Positions 21,012 through 32,040 of a stretch of 64,000 bases of DNA are shown here, piece after piece. Where the stretch lies: positions 94,537,813-94,601,812 of the forward strand of contig OX465283.1 of the NCBI GenBank assembly GCA_949987705.1, given 5' to 3'. The notes beneath the pieces were generated by a model. That model was not told the DNA's origin. It searched no databases and worked only from the letters and a program-made list of their open reading frames with translations. Source of the stretch: Thereva unica. Its lineage: Eukaryota; Arthropoda; Insecta; Diptera; Therevidae. The stretch's first letter is position 1; each line of letters starts with the position of its first letter. A program made the translations under genes and the position numbers.

Positions 21012-22699
21012 ATGGCATCGCTCGCACTTGGTCGGATATCGCTATTCAATGGGGAAAACTTCAGTAGTTGGAAGCCTCAAATGGAGGCTATTCTCCATAG
21101 AGGAAGATTTTTGCAATATGCAAATGGTGAAAAGACAAAACCGCAGGCGGAAGGAGCAGAACAAAATACGTGGATAGAAAAAGACATGGATGCAAGAGCG
21201 GAGATAATACTAGCCATGGAACCTTGTATTGTGCAAATGGTTAAAAATTTAAAAACTTCAAAGGAAATTTGGGATTACTTAAGGGGGGAGCCTGCTTAGA
21301 GGCTTCAAAAATCTATTTTTTTGAGGAATTTTTAGGGAAGGAAATTATTATTTAATTGAAACGAAACTTTCAGATATTATTGTTATATATTTCAGCATTT
21401 TTCTCAAATTTTTTCTTTAACATATATGTCATAATATGCCGGGTGCAAGCATTTCGCCGAGGCGCCTCGAGCATGCATGTGTCGTGTGGCGGGAAAGATG
21501 CAGGTCACAATTTCCATGTGAAACAAAAAACTCAAAACAAATTTATATTTTCAATACCTAGTATAGATTCTAGTTAAACCTAAAAAATCTAAAAAAAGTG
21601 AGAAATTCAACAATTTTTCGCAACTTAAAAAAAATTTTTTTTTGTAAAAAAAATATCACTTTCGATTGTTTAAAAAGTGGGTTAATTATAACTTTTTTTA
21701 AGGTTTTTTAGGTTCAACTAGAAGAGAATTTAATCCTGAATACAATCAATTTTGTCTCGTTTCGATAGGACGTTAAATTTTTTTCGTATCTTTCCCGCCA
21801 ATTAGGAAAAATCGAAAAAATTAAAAACCGAGAAATCGCGCGTCGAAGTTTTCGTTTATAAAAAATCGTAATTTTCTTGAACTTACCGCATATAATGTTC
21901 TAATTTGCGATTCCTGGTCCATAGAGTTGCCCTTCAGACTTTTCAAAAAACTGGTTTTCGCTCTGATATTCAAGTCTGCGGGCTGTTCTGTACAATACAT
22001 ACAATAGATTTAGGGACTGAGCGCAGGCACTCCGAGCGATCCGGCCGCTCGTATACTTGCTCGACCTTTGCTCACTATTTCTTCTGTAACTCCTACAATA
22101 ATTTGAATTTGTTTCTGAAATTTTAGGGATATATTCTTGGATAGTTTGGGAAGACATTTATGCAAAAAAAAATCGATTTTTTGAAGCCTCTAAAGCAGGC
22201 TCCCCCCTTAAAAAATACATATGAAAAAACTGGCCCTCGTCAAAAGACGGAATAATTTAGAAAATTGATCAACATGCAGATGTCACCAAACCAGAACATA
22301 GAAGAATACATCCGTGAATTTAATACAACAGTAAACCGGTTACGTGAACTAGAAGCAAAACTGGATGAAGACCTACTAGTGGTATAGTTGCTGGATAGTT
22401 TATCAGAATCTTTCAGAGAAATACAGGCGGCATTTGATGCACAAAGTTCATACCCAGAAGCAGGAGACAGGAAGAGGGAAACCAGTAACGCTTTCAATAT
22501 ATCAAAACAACCTAATAAATACTTCTCAAAACGAACAATTAATAAATATTTCCCCTTTAATTGTAGATTTTGTGGCAAGCGAGGACATATGGCAAAACAG
22601 TGCTGGAAGAAAAAGGAAAAAGAAAATGCAAGGCAAATAGTTGAAAAAGATTGTGATTTGGAGAATAATGAACAGGGATTTGTTGTTGTGATCAGGTAA
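21012..22699 (+). pseudogene. gag: Copia Gag, split by the TTAA element
   Basis: The ATG at 21012 starts a Copia Gag: LFNGENFSSWKPQMEAIL, then EIWDYL just before the insertion at 21279. After the insertion the frame continues from about 22212 with NTYEK, RKLINMQM and EEYIREFNTTVNRL. There is a TAA near 22253 and a TAG at 22385. It then reads DSLSESFREIQ and a CCHC zinc knuckle (CRFCGKRGHMAKQC, about 22564-22605). A frameshift near 22695 leads into the protease. Gag would build the particle, but this copy cannot make it. Confidence 0.85.
21283..22207. mobile_element. TTAA-flanked element with long inverted ends (925 bp)
   Basis: It interrupts Copia gag between TTAA (21279-21282) and TTAA (22208-22211). 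Left end ggggggagcctgcttagagg and right end complementary to ggggggagcctgctttagag give inverted ends of about 40 bp, running on into cttcaaaaaatcga. The TTAA target is typical of piggyBac-like elements, but the GGGGGG start is unusual. No transposase frame was recognised, so it is non-autonomous. Removing it restores the gag reading frame. Confidence 0.8.
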
Positions 22700-22731
22700 A
22701 TTCTTCTTCAATACATAAATCGAATATTTCT

Positions 22732-24199
22732 ATGGGTTCAAAAATTAAATGGTACCTGCACAGTGGAGCAACCTCTCATATGTGCTCCCAAAAATCAATG
22801 TTTCAAAACCTTCGAGATTTCACAGGCAATTACGTAAAAGTTGCGAATAATGATCTTCTAAAAATTTTTGGAATTGGAACAGTGAAATTAAATGTAAAAA
22901 TTGCGAACACCGACAATGAACTATATCTTTATAACACGTTATATATGCCAAATTTAAACGAAAACTTAATATCTATTAGCAAGGCCACTGACAGCGGATG
23001 TGAGGTTAGGTTCAAGCGAAGCGAAGCACATTTATATAGTAAAAGCGGAAAGCTGTTATTGGAGACCAAAAAACGAAATGGATTTTATGAGGTGAAACAA
23101 AATGAAATGGAAAAGGGATTATCAGTACAAACGTCAAACTCGTCAATAAATATATGGCATAAAAGAATGGGCCATCTGAACCTTCAATCATTAAAGAAAT
23201 TACAAGCAAGAAATATGGTAAATGGTCTACCAAAAAAATTCAACACTGATCAAATCGACTGCATCAACTGCATTCAAGCAAAACAATCAATAAAACCTTT
23301 TAAAATTAATGTTCATAAAAGAACTTCAAAAAGGTTACAGAGAGTACATAGTGATATTTATGGCCCGATGAGAACAGAATCCTTGGGAAAATCTTTATAC
23401 TTTATAACATTTATAGATGATTTTTCAAGACAAATTTTTGTATATTTCATGCGAAAGAAAAGCGAAGCTTTGGAAAAATTTAAAATATTTAAGGCCTTCG
23501 CTGAAAATCAAAGTGACGAGAAACTAAAAACTCTTAGAAGTGACAATGGCACAGAATATTGTAGCACAAAATTTGAAGAATTTTTATCCGAAAATGGAAT
23601 CAACCATGAGCTCACAACACCACATACTCCACAGCAAAATGGAGTTGCCGAAAGAGTAAATCGCACACTAGTTGAAATGGCTAGATGTATCATGCTTGAA
23701 GCTAACTTACCTCAAATGCTGTGGGCGGAAATCATTGCAAATGCCGCGTACGGCGTACATAAGAAATATGTGTCCAACAAAAATCAATGAAGATAAAACC
23801 CCGGAAGAATTATGGACAGGGACCAAACCAAACGTGTCACACTTACATTGTATTGGAACAAAAGTATATGCTTTGAATAAAAGTGGTAATTTAGGTAAAT
23901 ATGATGCCAAAAGTGAAGAACATGTTCTCGTAGGATACAGTGATGAGATAGGAACATATAGATTATGGAAACCTGGAACACGAAAAATAATTCGTAGTCG
24001 TGATGTCAAATTTATTAATGAATCACTCGAGGATAGAAAAGTCAAACTAAATCAAAGTTTTTATAATTTTTATTTTTCAGAAGATACAGATACTTCACCT
24101 GTAGATAAAAACGAAATTGTAATCAATGAAGAAAAATTACCTGAAAAAGAAAATTCATCAGAAGATAAAAGAAAAAATAAGAACTGCAGAACTGCCTGA
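22732..24199 (+). pseudogene. Copia protease and integrase
   Basis: The protease motif reads WYLHSGATSHM, with His where the catalytic Asp should be. The GAG pre-integrase zinc region follows (WHKRMGHLN ... C..C), then the integrase core: HSDIYGPM, LRSDNGTEY and a Glu in TPQQNGVAERVNR. A frameshift near 23755 moves to the frame 23672-24199, which carries the C-terminal part (TPEELWTGTKP, VLVGYSDE, YRLWKP, SRDVKF). Another shift near 24150 leads to RT. Confidence 0.88.
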
Positions 24200-25096
24200 A
24201 AATGCAGTAACCTTTAGCCTCAACACTGATCCATCAAATTTGAAGGAAGTCGAAATAGCAGAAGAAAGAAACGAATGGCCTAATGCTATGCAAAGCGAAT
24301 ATGACTCACTAATAAAAAATAACACATGGAAATTAATTCCCAGGCCAACAGATAAAAATATTATTGAGTCAAAATGGGTTTTTAAAACCAAGTATAGACC
24401 AGTCGCTAATGCTAGTTCAATAAGATTAACTCTAGCAATCGCAGCAGAAAAGAATTTAATTTTGCGGCACATTGATGTTTCTACAGCTTTCCTTAATGGC
24501 GAATTGGATACAGAAGTCTATATGGAACAACCAGGTTTCGTGTTAGATGATACACAAGTTTGTCAATTAAAGAAAGCTATATATGGACTTAAACAGTCTG
24601 GACGCCAATGGAATCTAAAGCTTGACAAAACATTAAGAAATCTTCAGTTCAAGCAATCGCAATATTATAATTGCATCTATTCTAAAATCCAAGATGAAAA
24701 GATGACAATTATAACTGTTTATGTCGATGACTTAATTATTGCTGCTAATAGCGTCAGTGAATGCGAATTAGTTATACAAACATTAAAGGAAAATTTTGAA
24801 ATACGTGATTTGGGAGAACCAAAGATGTGTGTCGGATTAGAAATTGAGAAAAAGAAGGAATACATAAAAATATCACAAGTTGGTTACATCAAAAATTTAA
24901 TACATTCATATAATTTAGAAAATTCAAAACCAATGCGTTTACCATTAACTCCAGGAACGAAACTGCAAAAGAATCCGAATACTCCCGGTGAAAACAAATC
25001 CATTAATAAAACCTCTTATAAAAAATTAATTGGTCGACTACTGTATTTATCAATATCAAGTAGACCTGATATTTCATACGTTGTAAACATAGTGCA
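24126..25096 (+). pseudogene. Copia reverse transcriptase (internal deletion)
   Basis: RT landmarks are W..AM..E, WKLIPRP, WVFKTKY, HIDVSTAFLNGEL, VYMEQPGF, CQLKKAIYGLKQSGRQW and the catalytic YVDDLIIAAN, then GLEI, PDISYVVNIV. Between FKTKYR and PVANASS about 30 residues of the usual palm or finger region are missing in frame. The frame is cut at 25097 by the large inverted-repeat element, and the RNase H continues at 31475. Confidence 0.9.
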
Positions 25097-25151
25097 TGTT
25101 TAGACGGTTCGCTTTGTCTCTCCTTTTGGGGCGCCCCAAAGCGAAAATTTG

Positions 25152-25466
25152 TTTAGACGGTTCGCTTTGAGTCCAGTCGCTTTTAAGACAGCTGAAACAA
25201 ACGAAATGAGAACTATACGTAGAGCTGGACAAAAGGAGCAATATTTCTTTTTAACTTTTTTCTTAACTTAAAAAAATGTTTACAACAATAGCAAAAATAA
25301 TCTTGGAGAGCATTTAGATTTTTTATAAGAACAACATAGTATTAGAAGGAGCTTAGCAGCAAGAGTTGGTTGGCTCCAAGGATTTCAAATTAAATAAATA
25401 TCTTCTATTCTTGTATAAAGAAAAATTATAACATCCAATTGAAACAAAAATATTTTACTGACTGAC
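25152..25466. other. Non-coding interior of the 6.4-kb element
   Basis: After the second terminal-repeat word the sequence is AT-rich, with no frame that I can support. Confidence 0.45.
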
Positions 25467-25469
25467 AAT

Positions 25470-25742
25470 GGGCGCATCCAGCGCACTCAGCAGCTGAGAA
25501 GCGGCTAAGTGGTAAGCTCGTTGGATGGCTAGCTGAACTAAGCAGCTTAGCTCAGCGGCTGGCAAATTTCTCAGCGTAAAAATGTTATGCTAAGTAGCTC
25601 AGCGGTAGTTAATTGATGTTATTTAAAAAAAAAAAAAAAATTAGCTGTCAAAATAAATTTTAACTCAGCTGTCCCATCCAGCCGGCACATATCGCTGGCT
25701 GTGCTGTTCACGGCTTTTTCGCTGAGTGCGCTGGATGCGCCC
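25470..25742. mobile_element. MITE, about 273 bp
   Basis: gggcgcatccagcgcactcag at the left is exactly inverted at the right. The flanks on both sides read aat (25467-25469 and 25743-25745), a possible 3-bp duplication. The interior is rich in agctgagc/gctcagcgg words and has no frame. Superfamily unclear. Confidence 0.7.
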
Positions 25743-26020
25743 AATTAGTTAAATTTAAAAAGCAATGCTAATGTAATAACAAAACTGATTTACAATATTC
25801 CGTGATTGCGGTGCGTCAGCGAGACGAGTTGTTAACTTTATCCGTGCACCCTAAAATCATGGTCGGTAAATACGAAATATCCACGATATTTATTATCCAG
25901 GTCGATAAATACGAGCCTAAAAATTTTACTTACCTTTATTTGTTAACGGGCGCAGACGTCCGGTTCAACAGCCTAACAGGATGGGCCAGCAAGACCGTGG
26001 CCGTGGCAGTGATCGTAATC

Positions 26021-28381
26021 CAGTGGCGTAGCGTGGGGGTGCCGAGGGGGCCATTGCCCCAGGCGGCGTAGATGTTGGGGGCGGCGGCCAAACTGGATCG
26101 AGCTAGAGATGCTGCTGGTAACATCAGGCCCTAACCATTGGCACATCCAGCACGATGTCCTGGCTGATGGTGTATATAGGCCAAACCTAAATCGAAAGGG
26201 ATGTGAAGTCATGTGAAGTTAGGTACCATTCCATATAAATGTATGAGAGCAAGGACGGCGCTTTCATAAGTGAAAATGGTGCACTTGCACCGGGCGCAAT
26301 TTCAGAAATTAAGATTTAAAAAAATTTAAAAAGTGATCCAATTGTCATATATTACACGAAATGCACCTTCTGTGCGTTTTACCATTGCCTTCTGCAAGGT
26401 GTGGCCAATGCAATTTCATTTAGTTCGCCTGATTTTGTGGTCTTTCCTTTCTTGGCTGGCACGGTGCCATAGGTCATGATTTGTAATTCAAATAAGTCGT
26501 ACTATTATAGATCACTACTTCGGCGAGAAACACCTAGATCGCCTCTGTTCTGAAGTTTTTGAAAGCGGCTTCTATGTATGTCCAGTAAGGCTGTTAAGTG
26601 GACTGCTTTGTTATGCAAGACTCTACCGTAGAAACCAATATATGCAGTGCAGTGACCATCTATTATCCTTCGAAATATAAAGGATTGGAGAACGACTTCG
26701 TTATGGAGATTCCAGTTTGTAGCATTATTAGTGCTGGAAATAGTTAAGGAAGTGCAGCTTACAATGAAAATCATCGGAGAGCATTAATCAGCATTAGCAG
26801 GAGAGTTTTGTGAATTTAAAGCGTAAGTAAACTCAGCACAAAAGCAAGATCGCGAAGCAAATCCTGATTGGACAAAGGCAAGGGCGCGCTTTCATAGGTG
26901 CAACTGGTATATTTGTACTGGGCGCAATTGGACAGGGCGCAATTTAAAAAAAGTGAAAGAATAATTCCGTGCCTTCATTTAAAATGAGTGTTTGTGTCTT
27001 CTTTCATTTTCCTTTACTGCCATTAAAAAATGAACAAAAATGAAGGGGGCGCAATATGTATATGGGCGCAATATGTATATGCACCGGACGCAAAAAAGCC
27101 AAACGCCGGCTTATTATGAGAGTGACCAATATGGATGGTACGTAGTAAGTGGATGTTACATCTACTTCAGTGGAAGTTACGTCTACTTTACTTCTGCGTT
27201 ACTTTTCATTTAAGTTTGGTCTTATTTCTGGACTATAAAGTTGATGCATCAAAATTATCCAACCAAACTCTCCTATTTGACGGATTATCAAAAAAGCGTA
27301 CGCCTGTGATAGAAGACAACCCCTTTTCTATTAGTAAATTATTTGGCGTAATTCTTTCGATTATTTGCAGGGCATAATTTCTCTAGTTGTCCATATTAGA
27401 GTTGAGAATGAAACGTCTTATTAATTGGAAATACAGAATGCAGACAAACAAATCTATTGAAATTTGGACAGGACAATGACGGTCGAGACAGCTAACTGGA
27501 AATATAAATGAGCATATTGTATGAGACTCTCAATGCGCATGGAAACAGCGATTTTAAGATTCCCTTCTTTTATGACGCGGGCTGTAAATGCTGAAGTTTG
27601 AGAAGGGCTCCAACAGCTGCCACATTTGTCCTTAAAATCCCCTTTAATAGTATTGGGCTACGATGATGGGAAATAAAACCTCCAGATATTGGACAGAGAA
27701 TTGTTTAAGCTTAAGCTCGGTCGTCTACGAGGCTTTCTATCTAAAGACAGACTGAAATAAATTACAGAGAGAAATTACTGATTCAAGCTCTCTGGGTTTG
27801 TTAAAGTTTATAATTCAGCCCAACCTTGAAGCACGGATATAGCCTGCGCCAAAACAATTGGAAATCTTAAAATCGATTTTTTTGATGCGCAGTGAAAGCC
27901 TCAAATCTTCTCCACGAAAGTAGCTTCGAAGAGAAAAGTGCACCTCGTCATTCCGTTCGTTTAAAACCCCAAATCACCCGCCCTTTTATATTTTCAATCA
28001 AAAATACAATCCGTCTCACTACGACTCTTGTCCTGGTCAGATGCTATCGTGGAGTGTTGTTCCCGGTAAACGAGTTTCAAAAGGGAAATTAAAATGCATA
28101 TGCGCTTGAGTTTTATCCATTCACGGAATGTTAATATATGTGGGAGTTGTCATTGATTCGCCTGCGCGTAAAATTCCCATTTATTTTGGCGCGCACTATA
28201 CCGAACATTCATTAGTTACATATGATTCATTGCGTTTACATGATGCCTTGAATTCTTGGATTGAAAATTACTTGAAATTCAAGTTGGGTTTTGATTCATT
28301 AATTAAAAGAATCAATTCGAAAGTAGGGGGCAGCAAATTTATGGTTCGCCCCGGGTGGCACAAATCCACGCTACGTCACTG
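26021..28381. mobile_element. hAT-type element (2361 bp)
   Basis: Ends cagtggcgtagcgtgg and ccacgctacgtcactg are inverted with one mismatch. A perfect 8-bp duplication, tcgtaatc, flanks it (26013-26020 and just after 28381). The length would allow a transposase, but the frames inside are short and show no BED finger or hAT dimerisation motif that I can recognise. It is either strongly decayed or non-autonomous. Confidence 0.85.
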
Positions 28382-29109
28382 TCGTAATCGCACGTAATCA
28401 AATTTTTTTATTTTAATTTTTTTACTTTGATTTATTTATTGCTCAGCGTTCAAGATTGAACGAGCATAATCATCACGCGGAGGAGCTGACAAATAATATT
28501 TTTATAAGTAATTCTCAAATTTATAAGTAATTGCCAATTTTAGCTCGCTTGTATGTATATGGGTCCATGCTTTCAATATTTTTAAGCAACTACTTCACTT
28601 TTAAAACACCCCGTTTTGATGAAATAATCAAAAAATCCATCACAGCCAGCTAGCGAGTCGCTGGCTATAGACAGACTAGCTGGGACCCGGTGCGCCTATG
28701 CTGCACCCATAAGCCAATAGTAGTAATCAGGTGATATGAATTTTAATATACAGTAGGAGAGTTTGAAAAAGTCAATTTTTTGGTATTTTTGATTTCAAAT
28801 AACAAAATGTGAAACTACCAGTAAATCAACTCCGTTCGATCTGAAACTTTGGGAATCGTATTTTTCGGAAAAAAACGAAAATAAAATGGATTTGAGGTCT
28901 TTATCAGTGATTCGAAGAGTACCTCCCATACAAAAGTTCGAGATTTTACCATATCGGTACACTACAGCTACCCGAAGTGTTCGAGATAGAGCAAAATAGA
29001 CCAGCTAGGAACACTCACCGTACCCGAAAACCCCTATATCCAAAAAATTATGCCAATCGGATGAGCGGTTTCGGAGTCTATAAAGGACTTACACACAGAC
29101 AAACATTCA

Positions 29110-29111
<2 letters not shown>
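28382..29111. other. Non-coding
   Basis: No frame or repeat that I can support up to the AT microsatellite. Confidence 0.45.

Positions 29112-29192
<81 letters not shown>
29112..29192. repeat. (TA)n microsatellite
   Basis: About 40 uninterrupted AT dinucleotides. The Ile/Tyr-rich frame across it is meaningless. Confidence 0.97.
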
Positions 29193-29193
<1 letters not shown>

Positions 29194-29341
29194 TTTTCAA
29201 AGCTTAAAATTCCCCTCCATTTGTTAGATCTGACATCCAGAATACCAAATCCTCGCTTTTTCTAACAAAAGCACACAGCCTCCACTGAAGGGAACCGTTT
29301 TCCCCGTTTTCTGTTTATAGTCAGATTTCTGGAATCTAGAA

Positions 29342-29755
29342 CAGTGGTCTCCAAACTTTCTTGGCCGCCTACCCTTTTGACGAACATAATCATAAATTGT
29401 ACCCCCTCACTATATCTATAGGAAACGAAGATGGCCGCGGGTTTTAAATACGGGTGTTAACTATTATTTGGGGTTTTGGTTTCTCTTAATATTTATATGT
29501 TTTGGTTTAGTATTAATATAAAAATTATTTATTTTTTGTTTTGCTTAAAAATTCGCAAAAGTATTGAATAAAATACAGAATAGGCTTGTATAATGCAGAG
29601 TCGCCGGTTAAAATTTCGACAAAAATTTTTTTTCGGTTAAAAATTGTATGTCCGCGAGAGAAAATAAAGTAGTATTTTGAAAAGGAATGTGGCGTACCCC
29701 CCAGAATTTTCTGCGTACCCCTCGGGGTACGCGTACCACACTTTGGAGACCACTG
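29342..29755. mobile_element. hAT MITE, deletion derivative of the element at 33267
   Basis: cagtggtctccaaactttc at the left end and gtgtggagaccactg-like right end (ctttggagaccactg). A perfect 8-bp duplication, atctagaa, lies at 29334-29341 and 29756-29763. The first 225 bp match 33267-33487 and the last 187 bp match 35860-36046. The 2.4 kb between is absent, so this is an internally deleted copy of that transposon. Confidence 0.92.
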
Positions 29756-29976
29756 ATCTAGAATCGCGGGGAATATCTTTAGATAAAGAAAATGCGTTCT
29801 TCAAGAACAACAAAACCCTTTTTTACGTTACAATAGCATACCTAACATACAAAAAACTAAATAATTCAAAATTAAGAAGTAAACGAAGATGGTGGGTTAG
29901 GCCCGTTTATTAAGACCGAGATAAGATAGGGTATTTTGAAACCACCTTTAATATATTAAAGGTAGAGGATCCTGAA

Positions 29977-30423
29977 ATGTTTATTAAAGTTACTAGGATG
30001 AGTGGATATCAATTTGATGTTGTTTTGTCCTTAGTGCGTTCCAAATTAGAAAAGTCGTCTTTCCGGAAGCCCGACAGATATTACATAGAATCCGTAAACG
30101 AGTTTATCTACTTAGGGGCTCAAATTAATAAAGGCAATAACATTAAAATAGAAAAGAAGAATACTGCTAGCGAACAAAACATACTACAGCAACATACTAT
30201 AAAACATACTACATGCGCAGTAGAGGGTGTCTCAAGAAAAAGATACAACCGTAAGTTGTACCAAATATACAAAGAAACTGACATAACCAATCGCATCAAG
30301 ACATCACGCCTACGCTGGATAGGACATATAATGAGAATGCTTGAAGAAGCGTTACGCACCATTAGGGTACCAACTGGAAGAGAGAGAGACACAGGACCGA
30401 GAACGTTCGAAGAAAATTCTTGA
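29977..30423 (+). pseudogene. RTE-like LINE, C-terminal fragment
   Basis: The frame shows EFIYLGAQINKGNNIKIE (the post-RT 'YLG' block), then after a degenerate or deleted part RKLYQIYKETDITNRIKTSRL, directly followed by RWIGHIMRM. This is the order of the C-terminal region of the RTE-like LINE at 51534-54863, but of a different subfamily. The RT and endonuclease are absent, so it is a 5'-truncated insertion with an internal deletion. Confidence 0.75.
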
Positions 30424-30468
30424 GGAGAGGGCTGTTGATATAAATAAATAAATTTCTTAAATCATTGT

Positions 30469-30621
30469 TTACCATTTATGTTTAAAATTCCAGCGATTTC
30501 CGCCCAATATTTTTCTTTTTGATAAAGTTTTTAATGAGACAACTCTTTTATCAAAAAGTGCTGGTTTTGATTTTATTAAATCAATCATTTTTTCAACATC
30601 TGCTTCGCTTATTCTTTGCAT
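30469..30621 (-). CDS. Short MADF-like frame
   Basis: Fifty codons from an ATG at 30619-30621: MQRISEADVEKMIDLIKS, KPALFDKR, ending W..K.KW. The 'I..Li..kPaLfDkr' pattern recalls the start of MADF DNA-binding domains, which occur in host regulators and in PIF/Harbinger accessory proteins. The later tryptophan-rich half of the domain is poor or missing. It could be a first exon or a relic belonging to the enclosing 6.4-kb element. Low certainty. Confidence 0.3.
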   Translation of the reverse strand: MQRISEADVEKMIDLIKSKPALFDKRVVSLKTLSKRKILGGNRWNFKHKW

Positions 30622-31440
30622 TTTTATTTGTATCAAAAATCAACTAAACTAAGATAGACAGATGACAGAAATAATTATTTAAAATTCAAAAATCTGTCAT
30701 GAGACTTGTCATCGCCTCTCGGAGCGTTAAAATTTCAATTTTTCCAAATTCTCCCGTCTCGTATTATCGCAAATTGCTGCATTGTACATTGCGGCATTTG
30801 AACACACGATATGGAAAACGTTTTGACAGTGCGTGCGAGACTCGTCTCGTTGTCGCATCGCACTCTCGCAACACTGTCAATATATGTATAAAAAAAGCGA
30901 ATATGTCTTCATAACAGTTTTGTAGAGAATCGTCTGCTCTACAAAAAAGCCTTATTATGATTTCACTAAATTCAATAGCTTTTACCCAATAAAAATCCAT
31001 TTCTAAAAAAATTATCACACTTTCTACCAAAGGTGCCAAAATATTTTCATAAAAATGTTCATTTTATTATTTTGTTTTGACTATTATTTTATTGAATTTT
31101 CTTATAATAACTGTTAAATTAATTTTTTAATTTAACATTTTGCTTCAGCTCAACCGTTTTAATAAATATTTCCTCACACCATTTATTTTAACAATTGTTT
31201 ACTTTTATTTTAACAATTGCTTTTTTGGCCAACCCTAGAGAACATAAGTTAAAAGATTCTCCTTCCTTATTAAAATACGTCTGCTCATCACGGCGACTGA
31301 AACAAAACTAAAATGGAACACTAAAGTGATACAAAATGGAATTAGAACAAACAGCTGATCAGATAAGGCGAACGTGAGTCGCTTTAAAATCGAGACGCAC
31401 TTCCCTCCCACCCGAACACTCCCCCCATCAACAAATTTCG
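30622..31440. other. Non-coding right part of the 6.4-kb element
   Basis: AT-rich, with small CG-containing patches. No frame supported. The sequence before the right end (gggcgcgacccgtctaaac) is GC-richer, as is the left end. Confidence 0.45.
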
Positions 31441-31474
31441 TGTAGAAACGTGGTGGGCGCGACCCGTCTAAACA

Positions 31475-31775
31475 GGCACATACTCTCACAATTTAATGAA
31501 GAACCAAAACAACAACATTGGAATACTGCACAAAATGTAATAAAATACCTTTTGGGAACAAAGGAGGCGAGCATCATATACAAAAGAACAAATGAAAACA
31601 TGTTTGCCTATTCCGACTCAAATTGGGCAGAGGATCAGGATGAAAGGAAGTCACAATCCGGATCAACTTTTGTCTATGCTGGTGGAGCAATCCACTGGAG
31701 TTCCAGAAAACAAAGAATTGTTGCTTCTTCCAGTACAGAAGCCGAATATGTCACGTTGTCCTCGGTCGCCAAAGA
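31475..31775 (+). pseudogene. Copia RNase H
   Basis: Continues Copia after the large insertion: FNEEPKQQHW, then the RNase H signature AYSDSNWAEDQDERKSQSG, FVYAGGAIHWSSRKQ and SSSTEAEYVTLSSVAK. The frame dissolves at a T-rich run at about 31775, so the last roughly 40 residues and the 3' LTR are not seen. Confidence 0.9.
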
Positions 31776-32038
31776 TTTTTTGTTTTTTTTTTTTTTATTA
31801 ATCGAAATGTTATAAAATGTATACATTTTCATAAAACTACAACTAGTTCACACTAACGAGTAGTTTAAGTTTGACATACATTAAAAGACAAAAAGAAAAG
31901 AATATTACAGTTTTATACAGAATTATTTTAAATTTTTAAAACATTTAGGTGCCACCAATTAAATCATGTGGTTTGGTGCGCTTCAATCTTCGAATTAGTC
32001 CGTTCGTATTGGTGAGTTCCACTGCCTCTTGATTTATG
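31776..32038 (-). mobile_element. LINE 3' end with poly-A tail (minus strand)
   Basis: A T-run at 31776-31798 (poly-A on the minus strand) precedes about 150 bp of 3' UTR. Further right a frame ending in LIRRLKRTKPHDLIGGT and a stop at 31952-31954 is open to 32038, where a Tc1 begins at a TA. This reads as the end of a non-LTR retrotransposon inserted into Copia. The body is absent, so the clade is not determined. Confidence 0.5.
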
Positions 32039-32040
32039 TA

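Larger units (their letters stand above)
25097..31474. mobile_element. 6.4-kb inverted-repeat element of unknown superfamily
   Basis: Left end tgtttagacggttcgc and right end gcgacccgtctaaaca are inverted copies (15 of 16). The left end repeats gtttagacggttcgctttg again at 25152. It splits Copia exactly, with RT to the left and RNase H to the right in register. Flanks agtgca and ggcaca suggest a mutated target duplication, which I could not settle. Inside are younger elements (hAT 26021-28381, hAT MITE 29342-29755, a MITE at 25470), an RTE fragment and a short MADF-like frame. No transposase was recognised. Confidence 0.65.
20765..31775 (+). mobile_element. Ty1/Copia element, interrupted and 3'-truncated
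   Basis: A short LTR, a Copia-type primer site and gag-protease-integrase-RT-RNase H in Ty1/Copia order (integrase before RT). It is split by a TTAA element in gag (21283-22207) and by a 6.4-kb inverted-repeat element between RT and RNase H (25097-31474). Frameshifts, one nonsense codon and a deletion in RT make it dead. The RNase H frame stops at a T-run at about 31775, where a LINE tail begins. No 3' LTR was found. Confidence 0.88.

Noticed and set aside
26021..28381. Host gene inside the hAT (frames at 27135, 27892 and 28128)
   Set aside because: No splice-consistent or conserved protein could be recognised. The terminal repeats and 8-bp duplication explain the segment.
29112..29192. Ile-Tyr repeat protein
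   Set aside because: Translation of a (TA)n microsatellite.
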